NCBI GenBank assembly: GCA_020742515.1
Contig: DYWT01000101.1
Span: 1 to 38,329, forward strand
Length of the DNA stretch: 38,329 bases
Reading direction: 5' to 3'
Source: Sporosarcina psychrophila
GTDB taxonomy: Bacteria; Bacillota; Bacilli; Bacillales_A; Planococcaceae
Shown: piece after piece, positions 17,674 through 25,221 of the stretch
Layout of the letters: each line of letters opens with the position of its first letter
Numbering within the stretch: the stretch's first letter is position 1
Program-made: the position numbers and the translations under genes
Notes under the pieces: model-generated
Told to the model about the DNA's origin: nothing
Databases searched by the model: none
The model's input: only the letters and a program-made list of their open reading frames with translations

Positions 17674-17859
17674 ATGGAGCTAAAAGTAGGGGATATTTTC
17701 ACATGGAACTGGATGAAAAAGGGCGCTAACGTGTGAGTTGACGATGACACAAGTTGAACAAATGGATGGACTTAAAAAATAGCAATGAGTACTGTGTACC
17801 GCAACCAAATTGGAAAAGAAGTTCTTGTTGGAACGAGTCATGGAATTATTCGAGATTAA
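17674..17859 (+). pseudogene. Remnant of a ~61-aa gene with two compensating frameshifts
   Basis: ATG 17674 follows GAGGGAG by ten bases and reads MELKVGDIFTWNWMKKGANV before a TGA at 17734. The +1 frame continues from 17735 as ELTMTQVEQMDGLKK to a TAG at 17780. Frame 0 is then open again from ATG 17785 as MSTVYRNQIGKEVLVGTSH and three more residues to a TAA at 17857-17859. Together the pieces give one continuous small protein broken by one insertion and one compensating shift. I do not recognise the family. Confidence 0.5.
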
Positions 17860-17884
17860 CTATCCCGTAATAAAGTGGATCAAG

Positions 17885-17918
17885 AAAGCGATTCAGTTAC
17901 AATTTGAATTGCTTTTTT
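17885..17918 (+). terminator. Rho-independent terminator after the small gene remnant
   Basis: AAAGCGATTCA (17885-17895) pairs with TGAATTGCTTT (17905-17915) with one G-T pair, then a T run to 17918. It supports a once-functional gene upstream. Confidence 0.75.
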
Positions 17919-17987
17919 ATTTCAGTTATTTGGTTATCTAATAATTCTTAATATGCAACTTTCAAGTACAAGAAGCGTCGAATAAAT

Positions 17988-18240
17988 AAAAGGAAGGTGC
18001 TCGTATAAGAAAATTAAAATATCCAACTTTCGTAATTCTGTCTTTTTATCGATGGGGATAGTAAGACCTAGTTCTTCTGCAACGAGATTTCATATGAACA
18101 AACAATAAAAGTCCAATAAGCAATAACACTGTGGCTCCTGTATAAAATCAGAATTGAAGAGGAGTTAGTCCGTTATTTATAGAAATCATTGCTTTGATTG
18201 CAATTGCAGGTTTTATTTTACTATATTGCATAGTTAGGTA
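17988..18240 (+). pseudogene. Degenerate membrane-protein gene remnant with ATA in place of ATG
   Basis: AAAGGAAGG (about 17989-17997) stands eight bases before ATA at 18005, reading (M)RKLKYPTFVILSFYRWG and then a stop. Further on, a frame reading FIEIIALIAIAGFILLYCIVR and ending at 18240 looks like a membrane helix. Both pieces suggest a decayed small membrane protein. No product is assigned. Confidence 0.35.
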
Positions 18241-18249
18241 GGGGAAGCT

Positions 18250-18642
18250 TTGAAAAAGTTAGTATCCATTCACATAGTTTCAATGATTATATTATTAAGT
18301 ACATGTCAAAATCAAGATTTGAAATTCGTTGGTGAGAGTGAAAACTGGTCGGCGGAAGTGACTGTTACTCAGACTGACGGGGATGAACAATATAAAATTC
18401 AGATTAGCTATAAAGGCAATGAGTTAGAAAGCATTAAAACATTTGATTATTTTGTTGAAACAACAACCAATGGAGTGCTAAATTTTGGTGCGAACAATGT
18501 ATCACTGAATGAAAATGGTATGTACCATAACAAAAGTTTAAGTTCAAATAGCCCTTCAACGAAGCAAGAAGAGAAGCTAGTTTTGAAAGTAGAATGGAAT
18601 GGGCTAACTGAAAGTTTCGTTCTAGGAAATTTTGTGAATTAA
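18250..18642 (+). CDS. Small hypothetical lipoprotein
   Basis: 130 aa from a TTG at 18250, preceded by TAGGGGAAG. The N-terminus KKLVSIHIVSMIILLSTC is a signal peptide with a lipobox LSTC ending at C19, so the mature protein would be lipid-anchored on the outer face of the membrane. The rest is a beta-rich domain of about 110 residues (WSAEVTVTQTDGDEQYKIQISYKG, then LVLKVEWNGLTESFVLG) with the look of an Ig-like or immunity-type fold. No family recognised. It follows decayed genes; 134 bases of non-coding sequence with a short ACGTCG/CGACGT hairpin (18692-18711) follow. Confidence 0.7.
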   Translation: MKKLVSIHIVSMIILLSTCQNQDLKFVGESENWSAEVTVTQTDGDEQYKIQISYKGNELESIKTFDYFVETTTNGVLNFGANNVSLNENGMYHNKSLSSNSPSTKQEEKLVLKVEWNGLTESFVLGNFVN

Positions 18643-18776
18643 GAACTTGTACTCGGAAAAGATGATAGCAGCGACTGAGTAGTTACGCTGAACGTCGAAA
18701 AGAAACGACGTAAGTCCTCGAGTAGACTCAATAAAAATGATTCTTTTTCAATGAGATAGAGGGGGATTTACATACA

Positions 18777-19268
18777 TTGTTCAATTTTCTAAAAGCAACA
18801 ACTTTAAAAAAAGACCATTTAAAAGGAACTGCAAAACTTCTGTTTCAAGACGTTTCAGAAGACGCCTGGGACAGAGAAAACCTTACTAAAGAGAAGCTAG
18901 ATTTCACGATGGATAGCCTGAGATATATCGATCAGTATGCAGTGAATTTATTGAATACCGAAAACGGCACTCAATTATTGAGTAAGCACTTTGAAAACTT
19001 TTCTTCGCGTATAGGGGCTTATATTGGAGAAGTAATAAAAAGTACTATTCAGCAAGACTTTCACTGGTATGAATTTGAGTCTATCTACAAACTTACAACA
19101 AAACTGGATGATTTTGATGGTGATGATGAAAAACAAAGCCTTTTGTTCTCGAAAAAGAAAGATGCAATTATACTGCCTTTGTTGGAAACATCTCAATTTC
19201 TAAAAGGGGAATCATCTTATCTTACTTTAGTAAACTATGCAGAAGAAATGGTTAATCGGAATGCCTGA
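18777..19268 (+). CDS. Hypothetical soluble protein, 163 aa
   Basis: TTG 18777 follows AGAGGGGGA by about ten bases. The protein is largely helical and acidic. RYIDQYAVNLLN and RIGAYIGEVIKSTIQQDFHWYEF recall the 'LG-YxGE-W' pattern of DUF3806-like or immunity-type proteins, but this is only a resemblance. No signal peptide or membrane helix. Its stop overlaps by one base the ATG of a 38-codon reading frame (19268-19384), so a coupled partner may exist or have decayed. Confidence 0.65.
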   Translation: MFNFLKATTLKKDHLKGTAKLLFQDVSEDAWDRENLTKEKLDFTMDSLRYIDQYAVNLLNTENGTQLLSKHFENFSSRIGAYIGEVIKSTIQQDFHWYEFESIYKLTTKLDDFDGDDEKQSLLFSKKKDAIILPLLETSQFLKGESSYLTLVNYAEEMVNRNA

Positions 19269-19384
19269 TGCAATTGCTTATCAGAGAGATGGAAAAATTG
19301 AGCGTAAAAGAAATTATTAATAGAGCATTGCCGAGGAAAATAATAACTGCAATTTTCCAGTCATTCTCTTATATGAATCGTTAA
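19268..19384 (+). CDS. Possible 38-aa peptide coupled to the upstream gene
   Basis: The ATG at 19268 shares one base with the preceding stop (TGATG). The frame reads MQLLIREMEKLSVKEIINR, continues with RKIITAIFQ and ends at TAA 19382-19384. It could be a real short coupled peptide or the 5' remnant of a longer gene. Weak evidence, based on overlap and helix-like composition only. Confidence 0.25.
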   Translation: MQLLIREMEKLSVKEIINRALPRKIITAIFQSFSYMNR

Positions 19385-19644
19385 CTTATATAGTAAGCGA
19401 TTTAGTTTCATCCCTTTTTTGAAAAACAGATCCCTAAAGTTGAGTGATTTTTGTCGTCACTTTTCTAGTTGATTTTCGAATTACTGTTGCTTTGGATAAG
19501 TCTTCCTGTAGTTATCATTTCCTATTTGATAGCAGATATTAAAAGAAAGAAAAAATCCTTTTAAACTGAGAATTGAAAGAACTATATGTCTTAAAACTGT
19601 TTATCAACGTAATCCTATTGAATTATAGAAATGAGGTAAGAGTT
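19385..19644 (+). other. Gene-poor stretch with a membrane-peptide remnant
   Basis: No intact gene. A frame from TTG 19469 to TAA 19564 (31 aa, LLLLWISLPVVIISYLIADI then a Lys/Arg tail) looks like one membrane helix, directly preceded by a stop and lacking a ribosome site. It is most likely a remnant. Confidence 0.3.
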
Positions 19645-20115
19645 ATGAAGGTTCTGTTAGAAAAGGCAATCGAATCTGATGCGCAATCCATTTTCGATAT
19701 TCAAGTAAATGCATTTTCACCTTTACTTGATATTTATGAGGATTACAATACCAATCCAGCGAATGAAACGATTGAAAGAATGCTAACAAGGATAAACACT
19801 CCATCGGGAGCTGTGTATAAAATAATAACGGATACTACTCTTGTAGGTGCTATTTGTGTATTTTGGAAAGAGGAAACTCAATTTTGGATCAGTCCAATGT
19901 TTATTCTGCCGAAATATCAGGGACAAGGAATTGCACAGAAAGCGATAACGCAAATAGAGAAAATTTTTCCTCAAGCAGTATGTTGGGAACTAGCTACAAT
20001 AGCGGAAGAAAAACGGAATTGCTATTTATATGAAAAGATGGGCTTCTCAAAAACAGGTAAAATTAAGAAAATAAATGAACGAACGACACATGTTTATTTT
20101 AAGAAGGTTTTGTGA
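19645..20115 (+). CDS. GNAT family N-acetyltransferase
   Basis: 156 aa from ATG 19645, which follows ATGAGGTAAGAG; in-frame codons upstream to 19573 lack a ribosome site. The GNAT core is present: ISPMFILPKYQGQGIAQKAI (about 91-110) is motif A with the acetyl-CoA pyrophosphate loop Q-G-Q-G-I-A, and NCYLYEKMGFSKTGKIKKIN (about 127-146) is motif B. The acceptor substrate is unknown. It is one of two small GNAT genes in the island; the closing residues overlap the open frame of the next gene. Confidence 0.85.
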   Translation: MKVLLEKAIESDAQSIFDIQVNAFSPLLDIYEDYNTNPANETIERMLTRINTPSGAVYKIITDTTLVGAICVFWKEETQFWISPMFILPKYQGQGIAQKAITQIEKIFPQAVCWELATIAEEKRNCYLYEKMGFSKTGKIKKINERTTHVYFKKVL

Positions 20116-20143
20116 AAAGTTTCCGGTTTTTGCTAAGTGGAAA

Positions 20144-20518
20144 ATGATTGAAGGGATGGATCCAGTGGGTAGTTTGACCATGAATATAGCATTAGTTCTC
20201 ATTTTTATATTTTTCATTGCAAGTATTTCCGCTGTACTCTTTTCAATAAAAAACAAAAATATTCGAAATAAACCATGCAGGGCTGTTCTAGTTGTGATTG
20301 CATTACAATTACTTGTATTTACATTGTTTTTCTCCAATATATTAGGAATCCTTCCAGAATCAGTTTTTACTATAGTATGGTGGGGGACAGTTCTATCCGG
20401 CTTTATTTTTGGGATAAAGGATTATAAAAATAATTCTATAGCAGCCACATTGTGTTTATTGTTAAGTGTTTGTTTAGCGGTCCTTATGCTTTTACTGTTA
20501 GGAATTACCTCTATGTAA
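20144..20518 (+). CDS. Hypothetical membrane protein with four helices
   Basis: 124 aa if started at ATG 20144 (MIEGMDPVGSLTMNIALVL); ATG 20156 and 20180 are alternatives, and none has a strong ribosome site. Four membrane helices are clear: IALVLIFIFFIASISAVLF, AVLVVIALQLLVFTLFFSNILG, SVFTIVWWGTVLSGFIFGI and AATLCLLLSVCLAVLMLLLLG. Short loops contain KNKNIRNK and KDYKNNS. No family recognised. Starts 28 bases after the GNAT stop. Confidence 0.6.
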   Translation: MIEGMDPVGSLTMNIALVLIFIFFIASISAVLFSIKNKNIRNKPCRAVLVVIALQLLVFTLFFSNILGILPESVFTIVWWGTVLSGFIFGIKDYKNNSIAATLCLLLSVCLAVLMLLLLGITSM

Positions 20519-20676
20519 TGGTAGATAGTCAGGTAATGCCGATTTTATAAGTAACTTGGAATGCATGATCTACTACATATCGTTAGGTGGAAAACAGATT
20601 GCAAGAAGACTAATAGCTTTCATGCGGAACAGGGGAAATAAGTGGAGAATGATGTAGAACTACTACTAGGGGGATA

Positions 20677-21144
20677 ATGTTGGGGTATCATTTTGAGATT
20701 TTGGCACAAGAACAGGCGGAAGAGATTGCATATAATTGGCACTATGATGCCGAATATGCTTTTTACGATATAGAAGCGGATAATGAAGATTTAGTTGAGT
20801 TCTTAGAACCTCAAAAACGGGGTGACTCATACTTTTTTGTTACTAAAAACAACGATGCGATAGGATTCTTTACTTTTAATAACGTTGGTAAAAATACTAT
20901 TGATATTGGGCTAGGGATGAAACCGAATTTAACCGGTAATGGAGATGGAATGGAATTTGTCGAAGCAGGTTTGGAGTTTGCCAAATCAAAATTCACACCA
21001 GAAAAAATAACATTATCAGTCGCAACCTTCAATCGAAGGGCTATAAAGATATATAGAAAAATTGGATTTAAAGAAGTTGATACATTTATACAGGACACAA
21101 ATGGAAGTAGATTTGAATTTATGAGAATGATTTATCAATGCTAA
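20677..21144 (+). CDS. GNAT family N-acetyltransferase (RimI/YjdJ-like)
   Basis: 155 aa. The N-terminal part (EEIAYNWHYDAEYAFYDIEADNED) matches a common GNAT subgroup of Bacillales. Motif A is IDIGLGMKPNLTGNGDGMEFVEAGLEFA (about 71-98; acetyl-CoA loop N-L-T-G-N-G) and motif B is TLSVATFNRRAIKIYRKIGFKEV (about 109-131). AGGGGGAT (20669-20675) is the ribosome site, close to the ATG. Substrate unknown. It is unrelated in detail to the GNAT at 19645. Confidence 0.88.
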   Translation: MLGYHFEILAQEQAEEIAYNWHYDAEYAFYDIEADNEDLVEFLEPQKRGDSYFFVTKNNDAIGFFTFNNVGKNTIDIGLGMKPNLTGNGDGMEFVEAGLEFAKSKFTPEKITLSVATFNRRAIKIYRKIGFKEVDTFIQDTNGSRFEFMRMIYQC

Positions 21145-21185
21145 TGTAGAAAGTTAGTCCTTATTCAACTGACAAACTTTACTGA

Positions 21186-21728
21186 ATTAATACTTTAATA
21201 TTCTTTATTAGTGGATACAGGTTCACGGCACTAAGTGAAGCCAAAAGTCACTCCTTCCTTCCAAAAGATGCACAGTTGATAGAGGAATATAATACAGGCT
21301 TATCTGTTATTTTTTTATTTAAGAGTGACGAAAAAGAGTTATACCAAACCGTATTTTCCGAAAAGTCTGGGGGGAGGTTTCGAAGTAGTGTATCAACAAG
21401 TATTCCGTATAGTTCAGATGAACTTCAACCGGTTGGTGGAATCAGCTATACAACTGAAAATGATGCTGGCGCTTTTTTGAGTATTGTATCAAACGATGAA
21501 GAAGTTGCATATATAGAAGCTGGTGTAGGATCTAATATAGAAAGAAAGAAAATAAAACAGGGAGAGCGGATCTCTTTCTTGTTTCCATTCAGTGAACAAA
21601 TAAATTTTCTTTATCCTACCGCGTATAATAAAGATGGAAAAAAACTTTATTACTACGGTTATCCTAAAGATACAAATGTATCTATTAGTGAAGATTTAAA
21701 ATGGCATAGTGTGGATGAACAATTATGA
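21186..21728 (+). pseudogene. Conserved hypothetical exported protein, start codon lost
   Basis: The frame is open from 21186 to 21728. The first usual start codon is TTG 21276 (150 aa), without a convincing ribosome site. The codons upstream of it read LIFFISGYRFTALSEAKSHS, the end of a signal or anchor helix followed by the normal start of the mature domain. The true N-terminus (start codon and first part of the helix) is therefore missing. The body is beta-rich (SVIFLFKSDEKELYQTVFSEK, SSVSTSIPYSSDELQPVGGI). It resembles exported hypothetical proteins common in Bacillus; function unknown. Confidence 0.6.
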
Positions 21729-21850
21729 TTTAACGATGGTATAAAGTGGTGAATGCTTTTTTTACGGGTGCATTACTTCAAGAATCAATAATCTCCCTTA
21801 CTTCTTCAAGTAACAGGTAGGTTAAGTTAAAGAAAAAAGAGGTGAAGGAT

Positions 21851-22069
21851 ATGAGTGACCGATTTGAACTGAATTTTAAAAATAAGGAAGTTAGGATATG
21901 GCTTGTTATTATGATACCAGCTATGATAGCAGGGGTATTAATTATGCTTTTTGCTGAAACTAAACAGCAATATATTACAAGTTCTTTTCCTGTAATAGCT
22001 TGGATGATATTTTATATATGGCGTTATTTTTATAGAAGGAAACAAAAGAAAGAGTCTTCCGTTATTTGA
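21851..22069 (+). CDS. Small membrane protein, 72 aa, two helices
   Basis: ATG 21851 follows AAAGAGGTGAAGG; the GTG at 21842 overlaps this site. A short polar N-terminus (MSDRFELNFKNKEVR) precedes helix 1 (IWLVIMIPAMIAGVLIMLF) and helix 2 (SSFPVIAWMIFYIWRYFY), ending in a Lys/Arg-rich tail (RRKQKKESS). No family recognised. The good ribosome site and clean topology make it likely real. Confidence 0.65.
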   Translation: MSDRFELNFKNKEVRIWLVIMIPAMIAGVLIMLFAETKQQYITSSFPVIAWMIFYIWRYFYRRKQKKESSVI

Positions 22070-22296
22070 AGTTGCTTATGGGTATTATTCTGGAAGGATT
22101 GATTGGGGTCTTTCCTAGTTAAAATAATGGGTACTCTTCAGAGGTAAGAGATGATCAAAAATTATGATTAAGAATGTAATGATTTTTATTTCGCGATAAC
22201 TGAATCAATTTCATGATTGCCTATTTTATATGTAAATGCGAACACTAACACTAACGTATTTTAGCAATTAATTATTCATTGATATGGATGAGGTCT
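22070..22296. other. Non-coding stretch before repeat elements
   Basis: AT-rich sequence with no gene, clear promoter or hairpin. A short frame near the start (GIILEGLIGVFPS) looks like a fragment of a membrane protein. Confidence 0.3.
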
Positions 22297-22358
22297 GTTG
22301 ATTGTAACAGGAGGCGGCGACTCCTGTGGGAAAGCGTACGCCTGAAGTGGAAATCAAC
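22297..22358. repeat. REP-like palindromic element
   Basis: Outer arms GTTGATT (22297-22303) and AATCAAC (22352-22358) enclose an inner perfect hairpin ACAGGAG (22307-22313) with CTCCTGT (22321-22327). The GGCGACTCCTGTGGGAAAGC wording is of a kind I recall as repeated between genes in many Bacillaceae and Planococcaceae. Confidence 0.6.
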
Positions 22359-22385
22359 CTCGTTTGGATTTTAATACAAAATCCT

Positions 22386-22806
22386 CTATATATGTTGAAC
22401 AAATGAATACGATGTATGTACTTTACAAGGGCTTTTGGAAGGCTACTGAAAAAGTCCCCACACTTGGGGTTAATTAGAAATCCTACTAATATCGCTTCGG
22501 CTACCACGAAGTCGCGCCTGCGCTGGATGGTCTATTTGAGAAAGCGCATTTCAATATCGGGGATGAAATCTGCAACCTGGAGTGCATCTTTCTTGAATAT
22601 AAGTAAGATCAACAAGTAATTACCTTATAATCTCGGCATATACATCTCAAAATTACATTTCTCTCGATAATGAATACGCTAGCGCAGGCGCGGCAAAGGC
22701 ATCCCCAAAGCGCCAAGCGATTTACTATCCACACCCCGAATTACAACTCTCTTTTTATTGAGCGCCACCGTAGATTCTACGGGATTCTTTATTTCAACGT
22801 ATATAG
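22386..22806. mobile_element. MITE-like element, copy A (421 bp)
   Basis: Bounded by near-perfect terminal inverted repeats: CTATATATGTTGAA (22386-22399) and TTCAACGTATATAG (22793-22806), 13 of 14 complementary. No intact transposase frame inside. It aligns by eye along most of its length with copy B at 24509-25058, including the CTACCACGAAGTCGCGCC, TACATCTCAAAATTACATTT and GGCAAAGG segments. It lacks the nested palindrome and a 50-bp block present in B. No clear target-site duplication. Confidence 0.6.
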
Positions 22807-22869
22807 TATTAAATTGACTCAACTTGAAAAAGTTGAATTTATATATCTTTTTTTAAGGAGATGCTTATT

Positions 22870-23478
22870 TTGATTAGAAATTTATTTAAAAAGAAAGATC
22901 CTGTTATCACATTTTGGGAGTGGTTCGAAAACCATGAAGATGAGCTTTATATATTTCGAGAACAGGATGTTGAAAAATTGTTTGGAGGGTTGAATCGGAT
23001 GATTAATAAGGTGAATCCACAATTAGTATTTTCATTTATTGAAGAACTAATTGATGGTAAACGGGAGTTCACCATTCGTGCGGCTGGTATAGGGAAAAAC
23101 TTTCCGGATGTAATTCGGTTGGTGGATGCTGCACCACGTTTAGACAGGTTCTCTATCGTGGCATTCAATCAGCAACAAGATCTTAACAACGGTGTGAACA
23201 TCAATGGAATCGAGTTGACTCGGGATGATGTCTTTTTCACCTATAATCAAGATCAGAAAAAGAAAAATTCCTGTCTTACGTTGTATATCAAAGGATACAA
23301 AGGGGACTATGACACTTATTTCGAACCAGTCTTCGAGTTGCTTGAAATTGTCATTGGTGAATACATGCTCGGAACGAAGATAACTGAAATAAAAATGGAA
23401 ATGTATGATACAACAGAAGACCTTTTACCGATAAGCGATTTGCTAAATGTCTTAGTCGATGTAAAGAGTGTAATGTGA
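22870..23478 (+). CDS. Hypothetical protein, 202 aa
   Basis: TTG 22870 is chosen because AAGGAG (22855-22860) lies nine bases upstream and directly abuts the ATG at 22861. The protein opens IRNLFKKKDPVITFWEWFEN and is a soluble alpha/beta protein with no signal peptide. Acidic and helical stretches (HEDELYIFREQDVEKLFGG) precede a beta region (KREFTIRAAGIGKNFPDV) and a central TYNQDQKKKNSCLTLYIKGYKGD. I do not recognise the family with confidence. The start is only 63 bases from the end of MITE-like copy A. Confidence 0.75.
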   Translation: MIRNLFKKKDPVITFWEWFENHEDELYIFREQDVEKLFGGLNRMINKVNPQLVFSFIEELIDGKREFTIRAAGIGKNFPDVIRLVDAAPRLDRFSIVAFNQQQDLNNGVNINGIELTRDDVFFTYNQDQKKKNSCLTLYIKGYKGDYDTYFEPVFELLEIVIGEYMLGTKITEIKMEMYDTTEDLLPISDLLNVLVDVKSVM

Positions 23479-23816
23479 AGAAACTCGACTGCAACTAAGC
23501 TAGCTATACGGCATGTTAATAATATATCCTTTCTGAGAATTTTGGAGTTAGCTAAGTTCGTTTCTAAAAAAAGGATAAAATTCTTATCACAGCCCACCGT
23601 TTAATTGGGCATTACTACGAGCGACTTCACTCTTTTTATGTCCTATTAATATCAATCCGAGCTCCGCAATCTAGAAAGTGGGTAGTGTAGCTATATCTTA
23701 ATTGATGCGTGATGGGCCTCTTTAGTGATGCATGCACTCTCGATGAGTAGACTTTTTAACTATAGAATTACTTTTTCTGAACTAATGGGTGATTCAGTTT
23801 AAGAAAACTAAATAAG
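23479..23816. other. Intergenic stretch without identifiable gene
   Basis: No intact reading frame with a ribosome site on either strand. A small hairpin GCCCACCG/TTGGGC near 23594-23610 is the only structure noticed. Probably decayed sequence between convergent genes. Confidence 0.35.
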
Positions 23817-23850
23817 AAAGGTCGATTTCCTATATAGAAAATCGACCTTT
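23817..23850. terminator. Bidirectional terminator downstream of niaR
   Basis: AAAGGTCGATTT (23817-23828) pairs perfectly with AAATCGACCTTT (23839-23850). T-rich sequence lies on both sides. On the minus strand it ends niaR, whose stop is 55 bases away. Confidence 0.8.
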
Positions 23851-23904
23851 TCAAGTTTATATGCTAGTTGCACCTATTGTAAATATAACACCCGATTCAT
23901 TACA

Positions 23905-24444
23905 TCATTCGACGAGAATATCAGCTTTTCTAAGTGCTTCTTCCGCATTTTTGATATGTGCTTTGTCGTCCGCAACTACCGTATGCAGATGTATACCACC
24001 TTCTGTTAACTTCGATAAGTAAATAGCATCTGCCTCTTTGATTCGCTTGATGAATTCTTTTACTTCATTCCGATTGGAAACCATGATTGAAGCACTAAGA
24101 TCTCCATAGACTGGATGCTCGATTTTGACGTCCTTCACAGTAACACCATTATCGACAAGGATGTTCAATTCCTCCATCGTTTGGTCCGGAGTATGTTTGC
24201 AAACAATCGTCTTTTCGATTCTCGGGGGTCCCGCTTGCACATGCATATAAATATAGCCCTGACTTGTTGCGACAATCGGTTCATTTCTTGCCTTCAGCAA
24301 TGTAATATCCCCGACAATCACTTGACGGCTGACATTAGTCATTTCTCCAAGAATTCTTCCTGTAATCGGTTTATCAGATGTCTGTAATGTATCGATGATA
24401 AGCTGGCGACGCTCATCCCCAAGAATTTTTTCATTTTCATTCAT
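23905..24444 (-). CDS. niaR: Niacin-responsive transcription repressor NiaR
   Basis: DNA-binding repressor of NAD biosynthesis and niacin uptake genes (YrxA/NadR of Bacillus), 179 aa. The ATG at 24444 follows GAGGTGG; an upstream ATG (24462) lies before that site. An N-terminal winged helix (about 10-65: RRQLIIDTLQTSDKPITGRI, NVSRQVIVGDITLLKA) precedes the 3H domain with its histidines: CKHTPDQT near 83, EHPVYGDLSASI near 111, and GGIHLHTV near 150, which bind metal and nicotinic acid. Its NAD-related targets are not in this window. It lies alone on the minus strand within the accessory island, next to MITE-like copy B. Confidence 0.93.
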   Translation of the reverse strand: MNENEKILGDERRQLIIDTLQTSDKPITGRILGEMTNVSRQVIVGDITLLKARNEPIVATSQGYIYMHVQAGPPRIEKTIVCKHTPDQTMEELNILVDNGVTVKDVKIEHPVYGDLSASIMVSNRNEVKEFIKRIKEADAIYLSKLTEGGIHLHTVVADDKAHIKNAEEALRKADILVE

Positions 24445-24508
24445 TATATAACCACCTCGCATAGCTATTTTACCATATTTAACGTATGTATAACCCTAAA
24501 TGATAGCT

Positions 24509-25058
24509 CTATATATGTTGGTCAAATGAATACGGCGTATGCGCTGTACAATGGCTTTTGGGAGTCCAATGAAAAATTCTAATACTTGGAACGAAATAGA
24601 AATCCCACCAATACCGCTTCGACGCTTTGTGGATGCCTCCCGCGATAAGCCAGAAAGAAGACCCCTTGGGAGGGATTGAACTGCATCCCTCCTTAGTCTT
24701 ATCGCTCTGGCTACCACGAAGTCGCGCCTTCGCTAGATGGTCTATGTGAGAAAGAGCGTTTCATTAGCTGTGATGAAATTTGCCAGCTGGAGTACGTCTT
24801 TCTTGAATAGAATTAGCATCAACTAGTAATCACCTTATAATCCCAGTATATACATCTCAAAATTACATTTCTCTCGTTAATGAACACCCTAGCACAGACG
24901 CGGCAAAGGTATCCCTAAAACGCCAAGCGTTCTACAATCCACTCCCAGAATTAAGAGGAAACTGGAAAAGTTCTTTTTCAGTGGCTTCCGAATTAAAATT
25001 CTATCCTTATTGAGCGACACGACAGATTCAATGGGACCCTTTAATTCAACATATATAG
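24509..25058. mobile_element. MITE-like element, copy B (550 bp)
   Basis: Ends are CTATATATGTTG (24509-24520) and CAACATATATAG (25047-25058), a perfect 12-bp terminal inverted repeat. The body aligns by eye with copy A. It carries two blocks absent from A: a nested palindrome at 24617-24721 and about 50 bp near 24956-25006. Short minus-strand frames inside both copies share residues of the LPKAxVxxIxRIHLxNIYR type, but these translate the repeat ends and no transposase is recognisable. It lies in the niaR-rpiR gap. Confidence 0.6.
24617..24721. repeat. Nested palindrome inside MITE-like copy B
   Basis: Three concentric inverted repeats: CTTCG/CGAAG (24617-24621 and 24717-24721), GCGATAAG/CTTATCGC (24642-24649 and 24698-24705) and GGAGGGAT/ATCCCTCC (24669-24676 and 24685-24692). 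At the matching place copy A keeps only the outer GCTTCGGCTACCACGAAG. Confidence 0.65.
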
Positions 25059-25159
25059 CAAGCAATTTTCGAGAAGCTAAAGGTTCGTTGAAAAGGTGAG
25101 GTATCAGAAAATACATTGTATTCCGCGAACAAGTATGTTAAGGTAATAAAATAATTAAT

Positions 25160-25177
25160 ATGAAGTCAACACTTCAT
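25160..25177. promoter_or_regulatory. Candidate operator of the RpiR regulator
   Basis: ATGAAGT-CAAC-ACTTCAT is a perfect 7-bp inverted repeat 44 bases before the regulator's start codon. Such sites fit autoregulation by RpiR-type proteins. The target motif of this regulator is not known to me. Confidence 0.45.
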
Positions 25178-25221
25178 TTAAAAAGGTAATGACGGAAGAA
25201 CTTCAAAAAGGAAGAGTGAAG

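Noticed and set aside
22861..22869. ATG 22861 as start of the 202-aa hypothetical
   Set aside because: It directly abuts the AAGGAG site, leaving no spacing; TTG 22870 is correctly spaced.
24496..25116. Minus-strand frames in MITE-like copy B as genes
   Set aside because: The shared residues between copies A and B are translations of the inverted-repeat ends; no transposase motif and no ribosome site.
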